In this document: positions 1-9,200 of the stretch, one piece after another
How the letters are laid out: each line of letters begins with the position of its first letter
Numbering within the stretch: position 1 is the first letter of the stretch
Origin: Roseibium sp. TrichSKD4
GTDB lineage: Bacteria; Pseudomonadota; Alphaproteobacteria; Rhizobiales; Stappiaceae
Assembly: GCF_000148725.1 (NCBI RefSeq)
Contig: NZ_GL476303.1
Coordinates: 4,386 to 50,061 of the forward strand
Direction: 5' to 3'
DNA: 45,676 nt
Position numbers and translations under genes: made by a program
The notes under the pieces: model-generated
What the model was told of the DNA's origin: nothing
Seen by the model: the letters and a program-made list of their open reading frames with translations, nothing else
Database searches by the model: none

Positions 1-600
1 CGTCTGTGTATTGTACTTCCGCATTACGAGGTTCGAGGTTTCCTGAGATACGAACGCAACAGCATCGGCTGCATGAATCACAGAGGCCTCGTCGCGCAGC
101 GCTGTGAAGTGTGCGGCTTCATTCCCAGTATCAAATGGGTTGTCAGCCCAAGGGTCGCTAAAATGTGCGAGCCACGGCAATTGAGGGAGTGCCTTTTTGA
201 CGGAAAGGCCCAGCATGTGATCGACCCACGGCTGCGCAAAGGTAACTAGAGCCGAGTACTCATTTTTTCTGGCAAGTTGCAGAACTTTATCAAAACCACG
301 GCGTAAAAAATTATATTCTGAATAATTGGCCGGTGGATTTAGGCGCCGTTTGATACGCTGAGCGAGCGGAGTGGTGACAACATCTTCTCCTATGCGCACA
401 TAATGTGTGGTGTAATACGCTTCATATAGTGCCGCGAAGGATGGATCTGAAGTGCCCTGCACGTCCTCCGGATGAACGGTCAGAACATCGATCTCCCAAC
501 CAAGTCCCGCCAACCCTTTCAACAGCCGAGATATTTGAACTGAGCGAGGGAAAACTAGAGGCGGCATTGTCCAGGTTACTACAAGTATCCTCTGGCTCAT
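1..600 (-). CDS. GT4-type glycosyltransferase, N-terminal part (runs off the window)
   Basis: An uninterrupted frame of 200 codons starts at ATG 600-598 and is still open at base 1, so only the N-terminal half is present. The product begins MSQRILVVTWTMPP and contains HFSDPWADNPF near residues 155-165, which resembles the [D/S]DPWADN region of the N-terminal Rossmann domain of GT4 (GT-B fold) glycosyltransferases. The acceptor domain is expected at the N-terminus; the nucleotide-sugar domain lies outside the window. Its start codon overlaps the stop of the preceding amidotransferase gene in an ATGA arrangement, which indicates translational coupling in the same minus-strand operon. Specific sugar and linkage cannot be read. 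Family assignment is fairly sure, substrate unknown. Confidence 0.8.
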   Translation of the reverse strand, partial: MSQRILVVTWTMPPLVFPRSVQISRLLKGLAGLGWEIDVLTVHPEDVQGTSDPSFAALYEAYYTTHYVRIGEDVVTTPLAQRIKRRLNPPANYSEYNFLRRGFDKVLQLARKNEYSALVTFAQPWVDHMLGLSVKKALPQLPWLAHFSDPWADNPFDTGNEAAHFTALRDEASVIHAADAVAFVSQETSNLVMRKYNTQT

Positions 601-2438
601 CTCCAGCGCCTCATCCACAATTCGAGAATTAGGAGATTCCAGAGACGATGGCGGTCCATCATCGCTGCTTCCGGAGAAGTGCCGACGCGCAGTAGTTGTG
701 AAAGTGCAGCAGGGTAGCACCATTCAATCAGGCGTGTTGCTGGGCTTGCGAGCATCTCATTTGCCCAGTCTTTCAGATGATTTGATAGCCAGCCGTAGAC
801 AGGCACGGGAAACCCCTGCTTAGGCCGATCGATGATTTCGCTTGGTAACCTCTTCTCGGCGAAGCGTCGCAATATCATCTTTGTCTTCCATTGCCCATCT
901 CTGTCCTGCCCGACACGAAGGTCATCAGGCAAGGTTGCAGCAAATTCCACGAGGCGGTAGTCGAGGAAGGGGGTACGCAATTCGAGCGAAACACCCATGG
1001 ACATACGGTCTGCCTTCATCAGTAGGTCTTCTACAAGCCAATCACCGCAATAACCGTAGAGAGCCTGCGCGAGGGGTGATGCCGGACCAAAGGAACTTAT
1101 ACGCTCACGTTCACTGTCAAGACTATCCCTTTCGATATTGTTTTCGCGCAGTAAGGAGGCCTTTTCGTCGCTGGTCATGTAGTTGGTCATTACCAGAGGA
1201 TAAGGCTCGTTACGTAGATCCAAGAACGAGGAATCGCCGCCTGCTATTCTTTGAAAGAATCGGCGAAGATAGCCTTTTCTGGGTCCCCTCCCCTGCCACT
1301 GCTGCATCACCCTATCGAACGAATAACCTCCAAGGATCTCGTCGCTCCCTTCGCCAGACAACACAACTTTTACGTCTCGTCGCGCCAATTTACAGACATA
1401 ATAAAGCGGCACTGAAGCAAGATCCGCGAGCGGTTCATCTGTAAAACTGACGAGTTCGGGCAGAAAGCTAATGAACTCCTCTGGGCCGATTTCTACCTCG
1501 TGATGTTCACAGTCGAGGTGTTTTGCCACTGCCCGCGCGTAGGGGCGCTCGTCGATCTCGGGTGCGTCGCGGAAGGCTACCGAGTATGTTTTAAGCTTAA
1601 ATCCCGCTTCTCTGGCTGCCGCTGCGACACAGCTAGAATCAAGCCCTCCGCTGAGCATGACCCCAACCGGCACATCCGCGACCATACGAATGGATGTCGC
1701 GTCAACCAGCAAATCATCAAAATGACGCTGAAGGGTGTCGGAAGCTTGCGAGGTCTTGGTGCAAGCCGCGGAATATCCCAGTATCGTTGTATCTCTGGGG
1801 AAGCGCCAAACGAAACGTGATCTTGTGCCGGGTGGCAGCTTTGTACCCCGTGCAGATTGTTTGCGGTCCGGGAACGTAGCGATATGTCAATAGTCCAACC
1901 GCTCCGTTATCACTGTATCGCCAGCATCGGGACTACTAGCTAGAATAGCGTTTATTTCGGACGCGAAGACAAGCTCACCATCTTTGAAACGCCAATAGAG
2001 CGGTTTTACTCCCAATCTGTCACGTAAGAGGTGAAGTGTCTGGTGGCGGCCGTCCCAAATGGCTATAGCAAACATGCCATTCAACAAGTCTACACAGGAA
2101 GTCCCAAACCGTTCGTAGAGGCGCAATATCACTTCCGTATCGCTGCGTGATTGGAAGCTCCCCCCACGGTTAATTTCCGCCTCCCGAAGGGCAGAATGAT
2201 TGAAAATCTCGCCGTTGAAGACGATCAGAATTTGCCCGTCTTCGGACGACATTGGCTGGTGGCCGCCAGTAATATCGACAATGCTGAGGCGTTGCATTCC
2301 TAGGGCAATACCATCACTAATAAACTGTCCGCGGTCATCGGGGCCGCGATGAATGATGGTGTCGCACATGGCGTTTAGCCGTTTTTGTGCACTTTCGTCA
2401 GCTTTACCCGGTCTGGCCCACCCAACAATTCCACACAT
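597..2438 (-). pseudogene. Asparagine synthase-like glutamine amidotransferase, frameshifted
   Basis: The N-terminal half (2438 down to about 1890) begins MCGIVGW, with the Cys2 nucleophile of class II glutaminase domains, and has typical motifs such as HRGPDD and FNGEIFN. The C-terminal half (1712 down to 597) has the ATP-pyrophosphatase motif SGGLDSS. Between them, roughly 1720-1900, the expected linker can be followed only by switching frame several times: YRYVPGPQTICTG, then KLPPGT, then SPEIQRYWDIPRL, then QRHFDDLLVDA. Total length is near the normal 600-650 residues, so the sequence is present but several indels break it. The start overlaps the deacetylase stop (TGATG). Homologues in glycan clusters amidate uronic acids or related sugars using glutamine and ATP. 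It is either a pseudogene or affected by local sequencing errors. Confidence 0.85.
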
Positions 2439-3403
2439 CAGGATTCTCGCTCGTGTTGTCCGAGCGTACAACGCAGTGGAGTTGGTGCAAGCCGCGCCGC
2501 CTTATGTCCACTCAACGAGGGGATTCCACATTTGGCTATGTGGCGCATGGCACGTTCAAAGGACTCCTGTCCAGCGACATGACATGGATCTGCATACCAA
2601 GAGAGGATTCCGCTCATTTTCATCGAGAGCATGACATCGACTGTTTCGACCATCAGGTCCCCGTAAAGACTCCCTAAGGCATAGTTTCGCCGGTCTGTAA
2701 GGTGTGACCACGAATCCAGAATGCTGTCTGCAGACCTAAAGGAGCCAAATGTTGGCAGTTCCACGATGCCGTCCATGTCAATGACCGGCCCATAGCGATG
2801 CGCAAGATTAGGGGACGTTGTCGAACAATAGGTGTAACCTAGCTTCTTCACGACGTTGTAGATAAGTTGTAGCTGGTCGGGTGATTGGAATGTTCCGAAA
2901 TGTGGCGCGCGAAAGCCCTTTGGCGCCTGCCCGCAGATGGAGGTCACCGTTTGGTGGGCGTTAAGAATATCTTCGATTACCGCTGCCTCGGACATCTCAT
3001 TGTAGAATGTGGTGCTGACATATTGGTCATCCTGCCACTTTGCGTGCGGCAGTTCACCGTGGTTGATGAACTCAACGCCACTTTCGGACAAGAAACGGTA
3101 TGTTTTCGCCCCGTTACGCAATTGGGTTCCAGGTACAGCGAGCGTCATTTTGATGCCCAGTGAAGTGAGGAACGTGTGAACATCCTGCGACGCTGAGATA
3201 TCCATGTCTGTATCGCTGTCGAATGACAGAAACAAATGAAGTCCTTGGACACCACTTTGCTCTGCTGCCCGCGAAAAGGTACTCAGCTTCTCGAGATCGG
3301 GATTATGCGATGGATGCACTCGCGCATTAAGGCGTCGTGAAATAACGCCCACCGGATCGCGGAGCAGTCGCCTGAGTCGTGGAAGTGTCCGAGACAATGT
3401 CAC
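2438..3403 (-). CDS. Polysaccharide deacetylase (NodB/CE4-like)
   Basis: The product is about 321 residues. Motifs of the carbohydrate esterase 4/NodB fold are visible: LSFDSDTDMD (metal and base aspartates), NHGELPHA (the HxxxH-like metal site) and GFRAPHFG (the R-x-P substrate motif). The family removes N- or O-acetyl groups from polysaccharides or sugar intermediates with a divalent metal. I chose GTG at 3403 because it overlaps the upstream methyltransferase stop as GTGA; starts further upstream (to 3508) would give a 100-bp overlap. The downstream amidotransferase starts within its stop codon. No signal peptide is obvious, so it may act on a cytoplasmic precursor. A deacetylase freeing an amino group would suit the FemAB-like acyltransferase encoded upstream, but that link is inference. 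Confidence 0.8.
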   Translation of the reverse strand: MTLSRTLPRLRRLLRDPVGVISRRLNARVHPSHNPDLEKLSTFSRAAEQSGVQGLHLFLSFDSDTDMDISASQDVHTFLTSLGIKMTLAVPGTQLRNGAKTYRFLSESGVEFINHGELPHAKWQDDQYVSTTFYNEMSEAAVIEDILNAHQTVTSICGQAPKGFRAPHFGTFQSPDQLQLIYNVVKKLGYTYCSTTSPNLAHRYGPVIDMDGIVELPTFGSFRSADSILDSWSHLTDRRNYALGSLYGDLMVETVDVMLSMKMSGILSWYADPCHVAGQESFERAMRHIAKCGIPSLSGHKAARLAPTPLRCTLGQHERES

Positions 3404-4302
3404 CACGATGGCTTGTCTCCGGTCATCCAAAGGCTCCAACCCCATCGACGAGCGAGAGACTTGACCATTGCTGTCGTCATGGCTCTCCGCGTTAATCCGG
3501 GAAGCCAAGTGTTTAAAGCCTCTGGCACGTCGGTCCCCAGCGTTTTTATCTCAAGATTGGTAAATTGAGGCATCAGATCGCGGCGTATTTCTCGCTTGGT
3601 GACCGGCCAGGTGTGCGGATTTCCCTCCTGTCTAGCTCCGTCGCCGTAGCGACTTGAAAGCTCCAGGGGGTCCAGCGACAGATTCTCCAGATTTATGAAT
3701 CCCTCCGCCCATCCAACGAGGATCTTGGAGAGGATCGAGTTTCGATTGTACAGCATTAGTGACGCACGACCGCCTGGCTTCAGGACCCGGTACATTTCTG
3801 AAATTGCAACGCGAATATTGGACGTGTGATGGACGACGCCCCAAGAATAGACATGATCGAAGGTGGCATCATCAAAGGGCAGTTTTTCTGCATCGGCTTC
3901 CAGGATATCTCCCTCTAGACCGAAAACTTTGAAACGGCGTCGGGTTTGTGCGATGGAGACTGGATTGAGGTCGATACTCGTCATTCGGGCACCCTGACGT
4001 GCCCAGTTCATCGACATGCATCCCATCCCGCACCCGACTTCCAGAACCCGCTTTCCGCGGAAACGCTCGTATTCGAAGAGATTTGCAAACGGTACATCGT
4101 CACGATGCAATGGTTCATTCCACCGGTAGAATACAGCATCCGCAAGCTCAAAAAAGCGTTGGGAGCCTAGCTCGACATTTTCGACTGAGCCATCGGCTAA
4201 GGTGTACATAGCCTGACCGTGATCTTCGCCGTAGGTCATCGGAGCGTTGGCCCACCAACTCCTTATGGCATCCTTCTGCGGTTCATCGGCAGCTTTTGTC
4301 AT
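3400..4302 (-). CDS. SAM-dependent class I methyltransferase
   Basis: This is a 300-residue Rossmann-type methyltransferase. Motif I, VLEVGCGMG, lies near residue 87, followed by an acidic strand end (TSIDLN), ADAEKLPFDD, the motif HHTSNI and the LKPGGRASLML segment, all standard for class I SAM methyltransferases. The C-terminal about 100 residues are basic and carry no recognised domain. It sits in the middle of the minus-strand glycan operon, overlapping the deacetylase by 4 nt, so it probably methylates a sugar hydroxyl or carboxyl of the exported glycan. Methyl acceptor cannot be inferred. It is one of three methyltransferase genes in this operon. Confidence 0.85.
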   Translation of the reverse strand: MTKAADEPQKDAIRSWWANAPMTYGEDHGQAMYTLADGSVENVELGSQRFFELADAVFYRWNEPLHRDDVPFANLFEYERFRGKRVLEVGCGMGCMSMNWARQGARMTSIDLNPVSIAQTRRRFKVFGLEGDILEADAEKLPFDDATFDHVYSWGVVHHTSNIRVAISEMYRVLKPGGRASLMLYNRNSILSKILVGWAEGFINLENLSLDPLELSSRYGDGARQEGNPHTWPVTKREIRRDLMPQFTNLEIKTLGTDVPEALNTWLPGLTRRAMTTAMVKSLARRWGWSLWMTGDKPSW

Positions 4303-4334
4303 GTTTCAATCCTGTAAACCACAATAGGAGTGGA

Positions 4335-4991
4335 TCAAGTCCGTCCGCGTGCAAAATCGAAAGCCGAAAGTATAGCGGAAATTGGCAAGATCATTATTCC
4401 CCAAACCAACTCCACAACACGAGTATTCGACAGGAACCGGCGCACTGCAAGCGACCGGGCCATTTGCCGGTTCCAAGTAAATACTTGCCGCCTGCCGTTC
4501 GCAATGACGAGGTTGTCTGTTTTCTTCGATGCAGAGCGCTCCAGTTTGGTCCAAGTCAAACCAAGGGCGTCGGGATAAATCAGTACGATGGTCTCAAAAT
4601 TCGCCTGACCTTCTACATGTTCACTATTAAGGCAGCATTGGAGAACTTTTCGACCCGCCGGGGTCCTGGAAGCGATCTTGCCATTGCTAATGTGATTGTC
4701 GGCAATAATTGTTACATCGCTAAAGCCGCCCCGCGCCACGATGGCGTCCGCAATTGCAAGCTGATAGTCCGCACTCCGTGGGTTCGCGAAATGATCACGC
4801 ATTGCCGCAATGAAGCGCCTTAGATTAAGAAAAGTTACCAGGTTAAGCACCCGCCAAAATAGCGGCACTCGAAAAGCCTTCGGTTCAGCATTACCATTGC
4901 CTCCCCGATAGCTGCAGAGCAACACCAGGCCGGTTCCAGTCAACCGGGGAGGTCCGTTTACACGGGCAGCAAGTTTGATATCAGCGTTCAT
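4335..4991 (-). CDS. Conserved-looking hypothetical protein of the glycan operon
   Basis: I do not recognise this family. The frame gives about 218 residues from ATG 4991 (an upstream GTG/TTG-type start would give 233). The N-terminal part is mixed alpha/beta in appearance (LVLLCSYRGG, VTIIADNHIS, IVLIYPDALGL). A hydrophobic segment near the C-terminus (VVELVWGIMILPISAIL) could be a membrane anchor or a monotopic helix, followed by a short basic tail. It lies between a GT4 gene and a methyltransferase gene, all on the same strand with gaps of 82 and 32 nt, so a role in making or exporting the same polysaccharide is likely. An unrecognised sugar or phosphosugar transferase is possible, but no catalytic motif supports it. 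Confidence 0.65.
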   Translation of the reverse strand: MNADIKLAARVNGPPRLTGTGLVLLCSYRGGNGNAEPKAFRVPLFWRVLNLVTFLNLRRFIAAMRDHFANPRSADYQLAIADAIVARGGFSDVTIIADNHISNGKIASRTPAGRKVLQCCLNSEHVEGQANFETIVLIYPDALGLTWTKLERSASKKTDNLVIANGRRQVFTWNRQMARSLAVRRFLSNTRVVELVWGIMILPISAILSAFDFARGRT

Positions 4992-5073
4992 ATGAGATTT
5001 CTTTGTGACTATTCTTTTTCGGAAGCCACGTTGCACAGGGACGATGCTTGCTTTGTCATTCTAGTACCCATCG

Positions 5074-6282
5074 TCATGCTGAGCCCTCGATCATTTTCGG
5101 ATTACGTTTCGCTAGGATGTCGCGATAGATGCTAGCAAATTTTGCTTCAGTTTTTGCAGGAGACCAGCGAGCTCTTGCATGAGTGAAAGCACGCTCTCCT
5201 AGCGCCTTGCGAGCATTGTGATCCTCAAGCAGATGACCAAGCGCCTTGCGATAAGCCTCCACCGTATTGTCTACGAGTGACAGAAACGGATTCCCGTCAA
5301 CGGCATCTGTGAACTCGGGAACCGGTTCGCCGATGCGTTTGTTCACAATCACTGGTAACCCAGTCAGCAGGGCCTCGAGAATCGACTTGCTGATTTCCCA
5401 GTACTCCGTATGGATAGCGAATATGTCTGCATCGGCTAGAAGTAGGCACAATTCATCGTTCGGCACGGCTGGCAAAAGCTTGATCCGATCCCCAACACCC
5501 AACTCACTGATCAGGGATGACAGAACCTTGAGATGCGGCCCATCTCCCACGATTGTGTACCTTACCCCTTCAAGTGATGCGACGGCGCGGATGATGTTGC
5601 TTGGATCCTTCTCGGCGAAAAGACGCCCTACATAGACAATATGCGGTGGGGAAGAGAGTGCGTAGTCCGTCTTTTGTCGCAGGAATTCCCGGTTGAGGAC
5701 ATTGTAGCAGACCTCGACCCGAGCCACACCGAGACGCTTGAGATATGGCAGGATAGTCTTGTAGACCGGCATCACCAAATCGGCGTTCCGCAGAGCCTCA
5801 CCCTCTAGGTACTCATAAAAGGCATTGTGACGTTGGTCCGCTTTCGTCACGGGTGAAACAATGCGTCGAACAGGATTGATATCCGGGTTGATATGCAAGG
5901 ACACTATGTATGGTATGCCAAGCGTTTTCTTGATGCGACTGGCGAGATATGTATTCCAGTCAGAGCCGTGGCACCTGATCATGTCAGGCGCGATCTGGCG
6001 TGCGATTTCGACACCGCCCTTGGCCCATGTGCGGAGCCGATGCCCGGTGAGGAATGGCCAGGACTTTGTCGAGATCCCTGCCTGATCCGGATAATTATGA
6101 AGAACAAGTCGAGCGCTACCAACCGTCCGCTGCAATGCAGCTGGGTCTGGTTTGTCGTCGTTGGTCATCAGAATGTGAACTTCGTCGAAGACTTCGCCGG
6201 GATTATAATATCCGGGCTGATACTCGCCTTTTTCTATGATTTGTGAAATACGGTCTGGAACGATTACAAGCAAACGGGGCAT
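5074..6282 (-). CDS. GT4-family glycosyltransferase
   Basis: The product is 402 residues with the two-domain GT-B layout. The C-terminal domain has YVGRLFAEKDP, TIVGDGPHL and EYWEISKSILEALLTGLPVI, matching the donor-binding region of GT4 retaining glycosyltransferases, where EX7E normally contacts the nucleotide sugar. Start is ATG 6282, 4 nt after the stop of the methyltransferase upstream (6287), so the two are translated together. It acts in the cytoplasm, adding a sugar from a nucleotide donor to the growing lipid-linked glycan. Donor and linkage are not readable from sequence. Confidence 0.87.
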   Translation of the reverse strand: MPRLLVIVPDRISQIIEKGEYQPGYYNPGEVFDEVHILMTNDDKPDPAALQRTVGSARLVLHNYPDQAGISTKSWPFLTGHRLRTWAKGGVEIARQIAPDMIRCHGSDWNTYLASRIKKTLGIPYIVSLHINPDINPVRRIVSPVTKADQRHNAFYEYLEGEALRNADLVMPVYKTILPYLKRLGVARVEVCYNVLNREFLRQKTDYALSSPPHIVYVGRLFAEKDPSNIIRAVASLEGVRYTIVGDGPHLKVLSSLISELGVGDRIKLLPAVPNDELCLLLADADIFAIHTEYWEISKSILEALLTGLPVIVNKRIGEPVPEFTDAVDGNPFLSLVDNTVEAYRKALGHLLEDHNARKALGERAFTHARARWSPAKTEAKFASIYRDILAKRNPKMIEGSA

Positions 6283-6286
6283 CAGG

Positions 6287-7153
6287 TCACATTCTATTGG
6301 CAGGTTTGCGCGCTACGAGTGTAATAGATTCTCTTGCGGGATGGTGGAATTTGCGGAAGCGCATTGGCTGAAGCAACATCGCGGGGAGATTGCGGAAGGT
6401 CAGCGCCATCGACATTTCGTCGGCAATATCCAAGGGTTCGAAGCCGATGCCTTTCAATATGCTTAGGACTTCTTCATTCGTGCGACAGAATATCGACGTT
6501 AGGAAATAGGCAGGATCCCTACCTTGCGAGCGTAGATAGTCAGCTGCCTTCTCGCGATCATGGCGCAATTCGGGATCCCAAGGGACGTGGTAATGCGCCT
6601 CAAGTCGGTGGGCCGCATAATTTGGACACTCTATGTAGACGCGCCCACCCGGTTTGAGCATCCGCCAAGCAGCCTTTAGCATCGCCTCGCAATCTTCAAT
6701 ATGCTCCAATACGTTCCAAAAGGTAACGGCATCAAGACTGGTGTCCGGCTGGTCGAGCTTCGTCGCATCTCCCTGCTTGAACACCAACTGCGGATCGTCC
6801 TGAGGGCGCATGCGGGCAAGTCGCCTTTGGGCGAAATTTACCTCGAAAGGAGCGATTTCTATGCCGGTGGCGTCAATTCCTGCATTGCGTGCAGCGATTA
6901 CCGTGCTGCCGAAACCGCAGCCTATATCGAGAAGCTTTGACCCCCTCGGCAAATGTGCCGTTACTACGGCAGTCGTATACTCCGCATAAGAAAAACCGAT
7001 ATAATTGTCGAAGTGCTGTCGAATGCTTTTTTCAGTAAACGCTCCTTTGTAGATGTTGTAAAGATACTCGACAACCTCATCGACGTCTTCTTCGACATAG
7101 TGCCGCGCATCAACTTCAATAGCTTGCTTTCGCATTTCTACTGCGTACCCCAT
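6287..7153 (-). CDS. SAM-dependent class I methyltransferase
   Basis: This product of about 288 residues has motif I LLDIGCGFG, motif II GIEIAPFE, the acidic GDATKLDQPDTS region and LKPGGRVYIECPN. The N-terminal 60 residues are helical and acidic. The frame can be extended to a TTG at 7192, but ATG 7153 (MGYAVEM) or ATG 7135 seem better; no start has a strong ribosome-binding site. It is followed at 4 nt by the GT4 gene. As with its two neighbours it probably methylates a glycan residue; some relatives cap the non-reducing end in Wzm/Wzt systems, which would couple chain length to export. That capping role is only a possibility here. Confidence 0.83.
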   Translation of the reverse strand: MGYAVEMRKQAIEVDARHYVEEDVDEVVEYLYNIYKGAFTEKSIRQHFDNYIGFSYAEYTTAVVTAHLPRGSKLLDIGCGFGSTVIAARNAGIDATGIEIAPFEVNFAQRRLARMRPQDDPQLVFKQGDATKLDQPDTSLDAVTFWNVLEHIEDCEAMLKAAWRMLKPGGRVYIECPNYAAHRLEAHYHVPWDPELRHDREKAADYLRSQGRDPAYFLTSIFCRTNEEVLSILKGIGFEPLDIADEMSMALTFRNLPAMLLQPMRFRKFHHPARESITLVARKPANRM

Positions 7154-7292
7154 GCATTCTAACTGATTATCGCGATCGCCTGCCTCAATCAAAGTCCAAC
7201 GCGGGCATCAGGATCACAAATCTGTAACCGATCCAACGCCAGCGAACCTATATTGGCGGAACTCGCTTGGGTCAAGAAACTCTATCTTGACA

Positions 7293-8093
7293 TCAAAGCT
7301 TGCGACAGACGATGAGGTGCCGAAATGCAAAGTTCCTGAGCATTGGCAGGCTACTGATCCACTCGTCGATCATTTTTCCTTTATACCTAGCCGCCATGAC
7401 TTTTTTCCAAGCTGGATGTAACAATGGCCAAAGCCAGTTCGGCCTATCAGCCCATAGTGGCAGTAATTGAAAAGAACGATGCTCGACAATCTGCAAATCG
7501 TTCTGGGTACAAATTTGGTACATCTCTGGCACCGAGATATGGAATGTTGGAGGTAGCTCCGTATATGCCCTCACACAGATAGAATTTAGCGACCTCGAGT
7601 TTCCAAGATCAAGGACACAATGTCCGCCTTTGCGTAGTACACGTGATATTTCACTGATGACGGCATCAACACAGGGGATGGCGTACAAAGCAGAGAAGGA
7701 GTATAATGTGCTGACACTACCTGTTGCCAAGGGAATTTTCTTGGCGTCACCAACTTCAAATTTCACGTGGTTTAGACCGTTATCGAAAGATAACGCATTA
7801 GCTTTGTCGATGTAAGGCCTGCTAAAATCAATACCGAGGCAATCATGCGAGACATCAGCCAAGCTGAACAGATGCTCACCAGTCGCACAGCAAAGATCAA
7901 CCAAGAGGCCCTCAACCGCGTGCCGCCTTACCGTTTTGAGCTTCTCCAACAGCAGTCTGTCGACATAATCTGCTGATTGCTCATTCAGGCGGTGGCAAAT
8001 TGAGTCTACCTTGTAGACACCTTCTGTTTCGTATGCAGAGCGAATTGATTGCTCAATGTCAGAATCTCGCGTTACCTGTCGACTATTTTCCAA
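7293..8093 (-). CDS. SAM-dependent class I methyltransferase
   Basis: This 266-residue protein has a class I methyltransferase core: LVDLCCATG (motif I, with Cys-Cys in place of the usual glycine-rich turn but the final G kept), CLGIDFSRPYI, VGDAKKIPLATGSV and LRKGGHCVLDLG. It probably starts at TTG 8093, inside the end of the FemAB-like gene (11-nt overlap); no ATG lies early in the frame. Sequence between this gene and the next (7193-7292) shows nothing I recognise. Substrate unknown, likely a sugar of the exported glycan. Confidence 0.82.
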   Translation of the reverse strand: MENSRQVTRDSDIEQSIRSAYETEGVYKVDSICHRLNEQSADYVDRLLLEKLKTVRRHAVEGLLVDLCCATGEHLFSLADVSHDCLGIDFSRPYIDKANALSFDNGLNHVKFEVGDAKKIPLATGSVSTLYSFSALYAIPCVDAVISEISRVLRKGGHCVLDLGNSRSLNSICVRAYTELPPTFHISVPEMYQICTQNDLQIVEHRSFQLLPLWADRPNWLWPLLHPAWKKVMAARYKGKMIDEWISSLPMLRNFAFRHLIVCRKL

Positions 8094-9156
8094 GGAGTTT
8101 TTCCATCATACGGGTGAATGGGTTAGGAACAGGCGGACCTGCTAATGGGTTACAGTCCGAAGGTGGCAAATCCAGTTCGGCAAAGAAAGAGCGATGAACT
8201 TGTCCGCCAAATCTTGTTTTGAAATGCGTCAGCCCTTTCTGTTTTTCTGAAGCTCCATGTGGAAATATCCAGCCGGCGTCAAACCAGCGGACCCCAATCT
8301 TCTTTGCCTCAAGCATAGCGTTCCAAAAGAGCATATAGTTGCCTCCCGCTTCTGCAGCGGTCGGCGTAGAGCATCCTGTATGGTAATAGGCACCTTCTTG
8401 AAATCTGGCCATGTTGTGAAATGCGCAGGTATTGCCTTCGCTGTCTAGCGCTCGAAATAAGATCGAATAGCCATCATTTGCGAGATTGCTCGCTATCCCT
8501 GCAAAGTACTCCTTCGGATGTGGGACCACTCCGGTTCGCTGATAAGTCTGTGTGTGGATCTCGTAATATTTTTCGACATGATCCAGCCAATTTACCCTCT
8601 CTACATAGTATCCGTGTTTTTTTGATTTTTTTATCTTTCTTTTTGCCAAATTTGAAAGATTGGACCATAACTGGTTTTCTGTTTGTGATAAATCTATTAC
8701 TTGAGATAGCCTCGATGTATCACGCATACCCAGCATCTCGAACCAATTGACACCCCAACTCTGGCAGAGCGAAGTTTGAGTAACTGGCGAAACCGCGTAT
8801 ATTACCTTTGATGCGCCGCAAGCACGGGCCAATCTTTCACAATGATCAACGATGTATCTCAAAGTAGACGTTCGTTGCTTTGCCGATATCCCCGCCTTTA
8901 GAATTGGTCCACTTCCGCTCCATCCCGAGGACATAAGTGCAGCGGCGCTTGGGTTGTATTGAAGTGGAACCACCGCAATCAATTGACCTGCACTCATGAC
9001 GCCAAAGCTATAGTCTTCGAGTCCCCATCTCGGCACTGCGAGGATCAATTCTTGCCAACCCCATAAGGAAAAAACCCAGCCATCCGGAGAGCCGCAAACA
9101 AGTTTATCCCATTTCACTTGTGTTATGTCAGAACGGGTGATTACCTCAAATGCCAT
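8083..9156 (-). CDS. FemAB/GNAT-fold acyl or aminoacyl transferase
   Basis: The 357-residue product resembles the double-GNAT FemAB family and the BioF2-like acetyltransferase domain (PF13480 type). Supporting features are the central LAKRKIKKSKKHGY basic stretch, YYHTGCS near residue 255, the conserved ending GLTHFKTRFGG, and overall size. Family members transfer amino acids from aminoacyl-tRNA or acyl groups from thioesters onto amino groups of cell-wall or exopolysaccharide precursors. In this operon a free amino group may be produced by the deacetylase at 2438-3403, so N-acylation or aminoacylation of the glycan is plausible. Start ATG 9156 follows wzt by 44 nt. Exact donor is unknown. 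Confidence 0.8.
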   Translation of the reverse strand: MAFEVITRSDITQVKWDKLVCGSPDGWVFSLWGWQELILAVPRWGLEDYSFGVMSAGQLIAVVPLQYNPSAAALMSSGWSGSGPILKAGISAKQRTSTLRYIVDHCERLARACGASKVIYAVSPVTQTSLCQSWGVNWFEMLGMRDTSRLSQVIDLSQTENQLWSNLSNLAKRKIKKSKKHGYYVERVNWLDHVEKYYEIHTQTYQRTGVVPHPKEYFAGIASNLANDGYSILFRALDSEGNTCAFHNMARFQEGAYYHTGCSTPTAAEAGGNYMLFWNAMLEAKKIGVRWFDAGWIFPHGASEKQKGLTHFKTRFGGQVHRSFFAELDLPPSDCNPLAGPPVPNPFTRMMEKLLGK

Positions 9157-9200
9157 TTTTTATCGTCATTCTGTTCGCTGGTCTCGCCATCGCGTTACGG

